NCBI GenBank assembly: GCA_017848855.1
Contig: JAFIHF010000036.1
Location: forward strand, 1-64,000
Length of the DNA: 64,000 bases
Reading direction: 5' to 3'
Origin: Rhodanobacter denitrificans
Lineage (GTDB): Bacteria; Pseudomonadota; Gammaproteobacteria; Xanthomonadales; Rhodanobacteraceae
In this document: in pieces, positions 27,409 to 34,445 of the stretch
Layout: the number at the start of each line of letters is the position of its first letter
How positions within the stretch are numbered: position 1 is the stretch's first letter
The notes under the pieces: model-generated
What the model was told of the DNA's origin: nothing
What the model saw: only the letters and a program-made list of their open reading frames with translations
Databases searched by the model: none
Made by a program: the position numbers and the translations under genes

Positions 27409-27530
27409 CGAAGCCCCTCCCCCTTCGGGGGAGGGGTTGGGGGAGAGGGTTCGGGAGCCCTCGGCGCACCACTCCGCCCGAACCCTCATCCGCCCTTCGG
27501 GCACCTTCTCCCGGAGGGAGAAGGGAAAAA
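27409..27530. repeat. Paired CCCTC palindromes between pstB and phoU
   Basis: CCCCTCCCCCTTCGGGGGAGGGG (27413-27435 region) and TTCTCCCGGAGGGAGAA (27507-27523 region) stand in opposite orientation around GGTTCGGGAG and CCGAACCCTCA. This is the same composite as at 2.2 kb and 63.6 kb. It is transcribed within the pst-pho operon. Confidence 0.75.
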
Positions 27531-27544
27531 ACACGAGGCACACC

Positions 27545-28273
27545 ATGAGCAACGGCAAAGACCACATCATCAAGAGCTACGACGACGAGCTGGCGCGCCT
27601 CACCGGCGAGCTGGTGCGCATGGGCGAGCTGGCGGTGAGCCAGCTGGAGGCCGCGATCGACGTGGTGGAACGCCGCGACGAGCGCGCCGCCCAGCACGTA
27701 GTCGGCAACGACGACGCGATCGACCAGCTCGAACAGGAGATCAGCCACGACGTGGTGCGCCTGCTGGCGCTGCGCGCGCCGATGGCGGGCGACCTGCGCA
27801 ACGTGTTCGCCGCGCTGCGCATCGCCGCCGACATCGAGCGCATCGGCGACTACGCGGCGAACGTGGCGAAGCGCTCGATCCCGCTGTCGATGGCCGCGCC
27901 GATCCAGCCCACCGGCGGCCTCGCGCATCTCGCCGAACTCGCCGCCGCCGAGGTGCGCGAAGTGCTGCAGGCCTACCGCGACCGCGACGCCGAGCGCGCC
28001 TACCAGGTGTGGAAGGACGACGTGGAGCTGGACGACGCCTACACCGGCTACTTCCGCCAGCTGCTCACCTACATGATGGAAGACCCGCGCAACATCACGC
28101 CGTGCACGCACCTGCTGTTCATGGCGAAGAACATCGAACGCATCGGCGACCACGCCACCAACATCGCCGAGAACGTGTGGTACCAGGTCACCGGCGAGCC
28201 GCTGACCGCCCAGCGCAACAAGCGCGACCTTACCGCGAACCCCGAGCTGCCGAAGCTGGGCGACAAGGACTGA
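27545..28273 (+). CDS. phoU: Phosphate signalling protein PhoU
   Basis: PhoU links the Pst transporter to the PhoR sensor and restrains the Pho regulon when phosphate is plentiful. The 242-residue protein consists of two PhoU three-helix repeats with the metal-binding E/D-x-x-x-D motifs visible as ALRIAADIERIGDYAANVAK and LFMAKNIERIGDHATNIAEN. It starts MSNGKDHIIKSYDDELARLT after an ACGAGGCACACC ribosome site. It closes the pst operon; beyond it lies low-GC DNA. Confidence 0.95.
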   Translation: MSNGKDHIIKSYDDELARLTGELVRMGELAVSQLEAAIDVVERRDERAAQHVVGNDDAIDQLEQEISHDVVRLLALRAPMAGDLRNVFAALRIAADIERIGDYAANVAKRSIPLSMAAPIQPTGGLAHLAELAAAEVREVLQAYRDRDAERAYQVWKDDVELDDAYTGYFRQLLTYMMEDPRNITPCTHLLFMAKNIERIGDHATNIAENVWYQVTGEPLTAQRNKRDLTANPELPKLGDKD

Positions 28274-28784
28274 GTTTTCACCGCAAACCTGCCGGAGCTG
28301 CTGCAGAAGCGATATCTTGATCGCGCCATTGCGGAAGCTCACCACAGCTGTCGTGCGGTGAGTTGAGCCCAACTATAGGTATGGATCAGCACTACGCAGA
28401 ACTAGCATGCCGGTGTTGCTGGATCGCCAAAGAGCGCATGCCAAGATCAGCATTACCAACCGCATGCTCGTGCTCAATCACAGACGGGCATAGCTTTCAC
28501 CGTTTTTTTCGCGCAGATCGCTCTGTCGAGCCACAGTCGATGGCTCACTATTGCGACGAGAAACCCGACCAAGCCTCTGGCGAAGATCAATATCCGTGAC
28601 ATCGGTCACAACACTCTGAGCCAACTTGGGCTTACATGAAGCGTACATTAAGGTATTGCCCAGCCATACCCGACCAGAAATGCCTCGCCCCATCGGCTTT
28701 GCGATGTTAGAAGAAGTTAAATGATAAATGCACTCACGGCATTTTATCAACCCATCTGATCTTCGCTAAAAAGGGAAGCCAACC
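28274..28784. other. Low-GC intergenic DNA, no gene seen
   Basis: About 510 bases after phoU carry no frame I can support. Base composition falls steadily towards the right, in contrast to the GC-rich flanks. Short frames on both strands (for example near 28478-28750 leftward) have no recognisable family. It may hold the promoter of the next gene; AAAAAGGGAAGCCAACC precedes the ATG at 28785. Confidence 0.5.
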
Positions 28785-29567
28785 ATGAGCAACCAAGCAC
28801 GCAATCTCACGTACAAATTATCAGGATTTTTTTTGATTTGCTTATTTAGCCTGATACCAAATTACTCTTTCGCCGGCAATTGCTGGCTATGCCAGTATCA
28901 ACCACGGTATCACACTTATTCGTGCTCCAGCGGCAACGATGCAGGCTGGTACAATTGCACTCCTTATATAGATCACTGTGACATTAGCATGGAGTGCAGC
29001 CCCAATCAGACGCTAGCCATGAAGCAGGGAGTTAATGGCAAAGTGTGTAATCCAGCAAAAGCCCCAGTATCTGGCAGCGAACCTAAAAATGAATTTCATA
29101 CGCCTAACCAGATATTTATGGCAAAACAAACGAGTGCCGAGGAATTTATCAACGGCATGATTTCAAAAGAAAGTGATTTTAAAGCCTATCAACTACACTT
29201 GTTGATGAGTAATGAGGAGTCAGATCCGAAGTGGTCAAAAAGCACACAAGAGCTGATCAAAGAAAGCCTGTCCAATTTACCTCACGGACTAAATTCTAGG
29301 CTAATATTTCTTGACGTTGAGTGTCGATCAACTATTTGTGAGCTTCGCGCCGCCGGCATGCATTTAAATGACGACCAAGTAACAAGCGACGTGCGCGAGT
29401 GGCAGGAAGCTTTGCACAACGCCATGTCGACAAAAGAATGGATTAATAAAGACCTAGATCCATCTGTTAATACAAATTTAATCGGATCCACGCCTGACGG
29501 CAGATCAATATTTGTAAGCTTTTTCATTCGCAATACTAAGAAGGCGAGCACCCCGGCAACGCCTTGA
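28785..29567 (+). CDS. Secreted protein of unknown function, low GC
   Basis: The 260-residue product has a signal peptide (YKLSGFFLICLFSLIPNYSF, cleavage near FAG) and a short cysteine-rich segment (NCWLCQYQPRYHTYSC, GWYNCTPYIDHCDISMEC) with eight or so cysteines. A longer domain ends in LIFLDVECRSTICELRAAG and a C-terminal strand region. The C-S-x-x-C pattern resembles a domain of many uncharacterised gammaproteobacterial secreted proteins, but I cannot name it. Codon use and base composition are unlike the neighbours: the 60 bases from 28801 contain 20 G or C. It was probably acquired horizontally. Confidence 0.72.
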   Translation: MSNQARNLTYKLSGFFLICLFSLIPNYSFAGNCWLCQYQPRYHTYSCSSGNDAGWYNCTPYIDHCDISMECSPNQTLAMKQGVNGKVCNPAKAPVSGSEPKNEFHTPNQIFMAKQTSAEEFINGMISKESDFKAYQLHLLMSNEESDPKWSKSTQELIKESLSNLPHGLNSRLIFLDVECRSTICELRAAGMHLNDDQVTSDVREWQEALHNAMSTKEWINKDLDPSVNTNLIGSTPDGRSIFVSFFIRNTKKASTPATP

Positions 29568-29580
29568 AATCTAAACCACC

Positions 29581-30387
29581 AACCGACTAATCGAAACGAA
29601 GTTCACCCACATCATGATCAATCCGGGCGCGCCCTTGAGCATCCACTCGGATATCACCGGTACCGGCGACATCTAGTCGCCGGTCACCCCAAACAGCACC
29701 CTTGAACCGCTGCAAGCGAACGGCAAGTACTACCACCTGACCCTGGAACTGAGCCACCCGCGCACCCAGGCCGAGCCGTACTACCTCGACTTCAGCTACA
29801 CCTGGGCCCACCAGTACGGCAACGACGACGGCTTCCTCGACCTCGACCGCCGCGACGCCGGCTACATCGGCCAGACGCCGCAGTTCGACTTCCCCGAGGT
29901 CATGGTGGGCGCCAGCGGCAACCTTGCCGGCGACATCCGCAACAGCCTCACCGCCTCGGGCGTGTACTACTTCGGCAACGGCCTGCGCGCCGGCGCGATC
30001 CTGGGCATGCACACCGGCGAGGCGCTGAGCTGCTTCGGCACCTACACCGCGGATCCGAACGGCTACGTGGCGAACAACTACGGTTCGTCCACCCATTACT
30101 GCAACGGCAAGCTCAGCACGCTGGGCACCGCCGGACGGCTGCCGTTCTTCTGGGCGCTGAACCTCTCGCTGGGCTACGACTGGACCATCGACGCACACAA
30201 CAAGCTCAGCGTCGACCTGCAGGTGCAGAACGTGACCAACCGCACCGGCGTCATCGACCGCAACCAGACCTACGACCAGGGCTACATCCCGACCACCGGC
30301 CTGCCGCCGCGCAACATCTACTATGGATTGCCCTCGTGGCAGGCGCCGCGCAGCACCTCGCTGATCCTCCGCTACGCGTTCGAGTGA
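29581..30387 (+). pseudogene. Remnant of a TonB-dependent (Oar-like) receptor, C-terminal part
   Basis: In one frame the translation reads KYYHLTLELSHPR, then LDFSYTWAHQYGNDDGFLDL, FDFPEVMVGASGNLAGDIRN, GAILGMHTGEALSCFGTY and LSVDLQVQNVTNRTGVIDRN, ending LILRYAFE. This is the closing part of an Oar-type TonB-dependent receptor barrel. Everything upstream (plug domain, signal peptide) is missing, and an in-frame TAG stands at 29674-29676. The 161-residue open part from 29902 is unlikely to be functional. It borders the low-GC insertion on its left, which probably replaced the missing part. A terminator follows. Confidence 0.8.
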
Positions 30388-30394
30388 GGACGAC

Positions 30395-30420
30395 GCGGCC
30401 CGGGCGCAGGCCCGGGCCGC
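30395..30420 (+). terminator. Terminator of the old receptor gene
   Basis: GCGGCCCGGG pairs with CCCGGGCCGC around a six-base loop, eight bases after the receptor stop, followed by TTCCGTTT. Confidence 0.7.
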
Positions 30421-30458
30421 TTCCGTTTGGCGTTTGGAGCCGATGAACGGGCCCTGAC

Positions 30459-32942
30459 ATGAATCTTTCGCGCCGCAGCTTCAACAAGCTGGCGCTGGCC
30501 ACCTTGGCCAGCCCGTTGCTCGCGCGCGCCGGCGCCGCTGCGCCGCTGCGCGGCCAGGGCGCCGGCCACACGCTGAACTGGAACGACGGCTGGCGCTTCA
30601 AGCTGGGCGACGAGCCCGCGGCCGCCGATGCCGCCTTCCACGACGCCGGCTGGGAGCAGGTGAACCTGCCGCACTGGGGGCGGCTGGAGCGTTACGACGT
30701 TTCCCGCAGCTACCAGGGCTACTGCTGGTATCGCAAACGGCTGCGCGTGGACGACAGCCTGCGCGGCCGCAAGCTGTGGTTCCTGTGCGAAGGCGCGATG
30801 CAGGTCGCCGACGTGTGGGTGAACGGCGTGCACCGGCTGCGGCACGCAGGCGGCTACCTGCCGTTCGGCGTGGACCTGTCCGACGACCTTCACGCGCGCG
30901 GCGAAGCGGTGATCACGATACGGCTGGACAACCGCGACAACCCCGACGTGCCGCCCGGCAAGCCGGCGGCGCAACTCGACTTCTGCTACTTCAGCGGCAT
31001 GTACCGCAATGTCGCGCTGCGCGTCGGCCATGCCCTGCACATCACCGACCCGGTGCTCGCGGACCGCGTCGCAGGCGGCGGCGTCTTCGTGCGCTGCACG
31101 CAGGTTTCGGCACGGCGGGCCGTGCTCGACGTGGCGACGCACGTGCGCAACGACGGCGGCGACGCCGCCGCGTTCGAACTGCACGCCACGCTGCATGGCG
31201 TGGACGGCAAGCTGGTGGCGCGCGCGGAAGCCGGTCGCCAGTCCTGCGCAGCCGGGCAAGGCGTGTCGGTACGGCAGCAGCTCGAAGTCGCGGCGCCCGC
31301 GCTGTGGTCGCCGGAATCCCCCGCCCTGCACACGCTCACCGTGCGCGTGCTGCGCGACGGCGGCGTGGTCGACGAAGTGCGGCAGCGCGTCGGCATCCGC
31401 TGGCTGGAAACCAATCCGCGCCGCGGCTTCTTCCTCAACGGCCGGCATCGCGTGCCGTGCGGCGCGAATCGCCACCAGGCCTATCCGTATGTCGGCAACG
31501 CGTTGTCCGACCAGGCGCAGTACCGCGACGCGAAGCAGCTGAAGGCGGCCGGTTTCGACCTGATCCGGTTGTCGCACTACCCGCAGTCGCCCGCCTTCCT
31601 GGATGCCTGCGACGCGCTGGGCATGATGGTGATCGAATGCATTCCCGGCTGGCAGCACTTCACCGACGATGCGGAGTTCCGCGCCGCGGTGGAACGGGAC
31701 CTGCGCGACACGATCCGCCGCGACCGCAACCACGCCAGCGCCGTGCTGTGGGAGGTCACGCTCAACGAGACCTACGGCCACGACGATTTCTTCCGGCACA
31801 TGGTCGACGTGGCGCACCAGGAATACCCGGGCAGCCAGATGCTGACCTGCGGCGATGCCGAAGGCCACGACGACGCGCTGATCCGGAGCTACGACGTGCC
31901 CTACAGCGGCTGGGACGATGCCACGCACAGCCGCCCCAGCCGCGCACACGGCGCCAAGAGCCTGCACCGCGAATACGGCGACAACCAGTTCGGCGGCTAC
32001 AGCCGCTACGGCCGCGGCAGCGGCGAATTCCTGATGCTGGTGCAGGCGTGGAACTACCAGACGGCGCTCAACCAGCAGCAGCAACTGCCGTGGACCTGGG
32101 GCCAGTGCGCATGGGAGGCGATCGACAACTACCGCGGCATGTCCTCGCAGGTCGCCAGCTGCGGCGCGCTGGACCTGTTCCGCCTGCCCAAGTTCCTCTA
32201 TCACTTCTTCCGCAGCCAGCGCCCGCCGGAACTGCGCGATCCGCGCTTCGAAAGCGGCCCCATGGCGTTCATCGCCAACTACTGGACGGCCAAGTCCGGG
32301 CGCGACGTGGTGGTGTTCTCCAACGCCGACGAAGTGGCGCTGCTGGTCAACGGACGCGAAGTGCGGCGCCAGAAACCGGACGACGGCCCGGACGTCGCCT
32401 TCGGCGACGACAGCGGCTTCGACCTCAACTACTGGCAGCACCAGTCCGGCGCGCCGCGCGACCAGCGCGCCAGCCACGTGAAGCAGCCGATCTACGGCGG
32501 CGGCAACGCCAGGGCGCTGGCGCATCCGCCGTTCACCTTCAAGGACGTGGCTTTCGAGGCAGGCGAACTGAAGGCCGTCGCATACATCGGCGGGCGCGTC
32601 GCGGCCAGCCATGTGCGCAGGACGCCGGGCGAAGCCGCCGCGTTGGTACTGGACGTGGACCTGCAAGGCGTGGATCTCGCCGCGGACGGCAGCGACCTGG
32701 TGTTCGTGCACGCCACGATCGTCGACGCCCACGGCACCACGGTGCCGGACGCCGCGCACCCGGTCAGCTTTGCCGTGGATGGCCCCGCCGACCTGATCGG
32801 CGACAACCCGCGCATCGCCGAGGCAGGCATCGCTTCGATCCTGCTCCGCTCGCGCAGGCCGGGCGGGATGATCCGGCTGCGCGCCACGGCGCCGTCGCTG
32901 CGTGCGGCGGAGTTCGAGTTGCGACCGCGGAAACCTGGGTGA
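30459..32942 (+). CDS. Exported glycoside hydrolase family 2 protein (beta-galactosidase-like)
   Basis: The 827-residue protein begins with a twin-arginine type signal (MNLSRRSFNKLALATLASPL), so it is probably exported folded. GH2 domains follow in order: jelly-roll sugar-binding domain (GYCWYRKRLRVDDSLRGRKL, VWVNGVHRLRHAGGYLPF), Ig-like domain, and TIM barrel (RRGFFLNGRHRVPCGANRHQ, LIRLSHYPQSPAFLDACDAL). Glu437 in WEVTLNETYG fits the acid/base and Glu505 in HREYGDN the nucleophile. A C-terminal DUF4982-like region (VVFSNADEVALLVNGREVRR) completes it. The substrate is unknown; it follows a broken receptor that may once have served the same glycan. Confidence 0.87.
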   Translation: MNLSRRSFNKLALATLASPLLARAGAAAPLRGQGAGHTLNWNDGWRFKLGDEPAAADAAFHDAGWEQVNLPHWGRLERYDVSRSYQGYCWYRKRLRVDDSLRGRKLWFLCEGAMQVADVWVNGVHRLRHAGGYLPFGVDLSDDLHARGEAVITIRLDNRDNPDVPPGKPAAQLDFCYFSGMYRNVALRVGHALHITDPVLADRVAGGGVFVRCTQVSARRAVLDVATHVRNDGGDAAAFELHATLHGVDGKLVARAEAGRQSCAAGQGVSVRQQLEVAAPALWSPESPALHTLTVRVLRDGGVVDEVRQRVGIRWLETNPRRGFFLNGRHRVPCGANRHQAYPYVGNALSDQAQYRDAKQLKAAGFDLIRLSHYPQSPAFLDACDALGMMVIECIPGWQHFTDDAEFRAAVERDLRDTIRRDRNHASAVLWEVTLNETYGHDDFFRHMVDVAHQEYPGSQMLTCGDAEGHDDALIRSYDVPYSGWDDATHSRPSRAHGAKSLHREYGDNQFGGYSRYGRGSGEFLMLVQAWNYQTALNQQQQLPWTWGQCAWEAIDNYRGMSSQVASCGALDLFRLPKFLYHFFRSQRPPELRDPRFESGPMAFIANYWTAKSGRDVVVFSNADEVALLVNGREVRRQKPDDGPDVAFGDDSGFDLNYWQHQSGAPRDQRASHVKQPIYGGGNARALAHPPFTFKDVAFEAGELKAVAYIGGRVAASHVRRTPGEAAALVLDVDLQGVDLAADGSDLVFVHATIVDAHGTTVPDAAHPVSFAVDGPADLIGDNPRIAEAGIASILLRSRRPGGMIRLRATAPSLRAAEFELRPRKPG

Positions 32943-33032
32943 TGCGGAACGCGACCGACCGCCAGCGCGTCATCGGCCACCCTGCCTGCGCCCAGGGTTA
33001 CTGAAGCCGGCACCCTTTCGGGACCGTGTTCT

Positions 33033-33356
33033 TCAGTGCGCCCCGCCGGCCAACTTCAATCCCACGATGCCGATCAGAATCAGCGCCACGCAGGCCAGTC
33101 GCAGCGGCGTGGCCGGATCGTGGAACAGCACGATGCCCAGGATCACCGCGCCCACCGCGCCGATGCCGGTCCACACCGCGTAGGCGGTGCCGATCGGCAG
33201 CGATTTCGCGGCCAGCGCCAGCAGCACCACGCTCACCGCCATCGCCGCCAGCGTGCCCACGCTGGGCCACAGCCGGGTGAAGCCCTCGCTGTATTTCAGG
33301 CCGATCGCCCAGCCGATCTCGAACAGGCCGGCAAGCACCAGCAAGACCCAGGGCAT
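33033..33356 (-). CDS. sugE: Guanidinium exporter Gdx/SugE (SMR family)
   Basis: The 107-residue inner-membrane protein has four transmembrane helices and the Gdx-specific sequence [40 protein letters not shown] and [19 protein letters not shown]. The Glu in the first helix is the proton/guanidinium site of the small multidrug resistance family. A guanidine-II riboswitch directly precedes it, which confirms guanidinium as the likely substrate. AAGGAG lies 7 bases before the ATG at 33356. The open frame extends upstream through the riboswitch, which is not coding. Confidence 0.94.
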   Translation of the reverse strand: MPWVLLVLAGLFEIGWAIGLKYSEGFTRLWPSVGTLAAMAVSVVLLALAAKSLPIGTAYAVWTGIGAVGAVILGIVLFHDPATPLRLACVALILIGIVGLKLAGGAH

Positions 33357-33377
33357 GCGGAAACTCCTTGTGAAAAT

Positions 33378-33425
33378 GCAGGGTCGTCCCTGCGGATTCG
33401 GGTGCGCGACGGGTCGTCCCGTCGC
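33378..33425 (-). promoter_or_regulatory. Guanidine-II (mini-ykkC) riboswitch
   Basis: On the minus strand two GC-rich hairpins each close on the loop ACGA: GCGACGGG-ACGA-CCCGTCGC (33425-33406) and GCAGGG-ACGA-CCCTGC (33393-33378), joined by 12 bases. Two ACGR-loop stems shortly before an AAGGAG site are the definition of the mini-ykkC motif, which binds guanidinium and opens the ribosome site. The target here is sugE. Confidence 0.9.
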
Positions 33426-33435
33426 GGCGGAAGTT

Positions 33436-33702
33436 TCAGCTTCCGCGCGTCTCGCGCCGCCGCTGCACACCGTGCACGATGCCGTAGATGCCGATCAGCA
33501 GCCACGCCAGCTGCATGATGAAGGCGGGCCAGTTGAAGCTGCCGAACAGCAGCGACAGCATCACGCCCAAGGCGCCGAGGATGTTCATCAGCTGGTAGGT
33601 CAGCCCGTTGCCGTGCAGCTTGTGGGCCTGCAGCAGGAAGAACGCCAGCAGCACCAGCAGCACGCCGATGTAACCGGCCCAGTCGTGCCAGTAGAAAGTC
33701 AT
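33436..33702 (-). CDS. CBU_0592-type small membrane protein
   Basis: The 88-residue protein has about three transmembrane helices ([51 protein letters not shown]) and ends in a basic tail. The arrangement with YQLMNILGA and FNWPAFIMQ is what I recall of the uncharacterised CBU_0592 family. The ATG at 33702 overlaps the rlmB stop (ATGA), so it is the last gene of an rnr-rlmB operon. A GCGGAAG/CTTCCGC hairpin covers its stop codon. Confidence 0.75.
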   Translation of the reverse strand: MTFYWHDWAGYIGVLLVLLAFFLLQAHKLHGNGLTYQLMNILGALGVMLSLLFGSFNWPAFIMQLAWLLIGIYGIVHGVQRRRETRGS

Positions 33703-34445
33703 CGCAGTCCGCTCCGTTGGCGCAGCGCCTCGAACAGCACGATGCCGGTCGCCACGGACACGTTGAGGCTTTCCATCGCGCCCGGCATCGGGATTTTCGC
33801 CGTGAAATCGCAGGTCTCGCGGGTGAGCCGGCGCAGGCCCTCGCCCTCGCTGCCCATCACCAGCGCCACCGGCCCCTTGAGGTCGATGGCGTAGATCGAC
33901 TGCTCGGTATCGCCGGCGAGGCCGGTGATCCACACGCCGGCGTCCTTCAGCACGCGCAGCGTGCGCGCGAGGTTGGTCACCGCGATCAGCGGCACGCGGT
34001 CGGCGCCGCCGGCCGAGGCGCGGCGCACCACCGGCGTCAGGCCCACCGCGCGATCCTTGGGCACGATCACCGCCGTCGCGTTCGCCGCCGCCGCGCTGCG
34101 CAGGCAGGCACCGAGGTTGTGCGGATCGGTGACGCCGTCCAGCACCAGCACCAGCGCCGCGCCGCCGGCCTGCTCCAGCAGCGCCGGCAGGTCGCCTTCC
34201 GTCGCCAGCGCCGGCGCTTCGTACAAGGCCGCCACGCCCTGGTGGCGCGCTTCGCCGGCGAGCTTGTCCAGCTGTTCGCGTGGGCGATGGTGCACCGGGA
34301 TCTTCAGCGCCTTCGCGCGCTCGGCCAGCTCGTGCACGCGTGCGTTGCGCTGGCCGTGCTCGACCAGCAGCTCGCGCACGCGCGCGGCGTCGTTGTTCAG
34401 GGCGCCATCGACCGGGTTGATGCCGACGATCCAGTGTTCGCTCAT
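33699..34445 (-). CDS. rlmB: 23S rRNA Gm2251 2'-O-methyltransferase RlmB
   Basis: RlmB methylates the 2'-O of G2251 in the ribosomal P loop. The 248-residue SpoU-family protein has the N-terminal substrate-binding domain (IVGINPVDGALNNDAARVRE) and the knotted SAM domain: VLDGVTDPHNLGACLRSAAA (motif 1), GLAGDTEQSIYAIDL, VMGSEGEGLRRLTRE (motif 2) and IPMPGAMESLNVSVATGIVL (motif 3). It overlaps rnr by ATGA at the start and the small membrane gene at the end. Confidence 0.95.
   Translation of the reverse strand: MSEHWIVGINPVDGALNNDAARVRELLVEHGQRNARVHELAERAKALKIPVHHRPREQLDKLAGEARHQGVAALYEAPALATEGDLPALLEQAGGAALVLVLDGVTDPHNLGACLRSAAAANATAVIVPKDRAVGLTPVVRRASAGGADRVPLIAVTNLARTLRVLKDAGVWITGLAGDTEQSIYAIDLKGPVALVMGSEGEGLRRLTRETCDFTAKIPMPGAMESLNVSVATGIVLFEALRQRSGLR

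Noticed and set aside
28478-28750. Leftward frame of about 90 codons in the low-GC patch, considered as a transposase remnant
   Set aside because: No transposase motif or terminal inverted repeats could be recognised.
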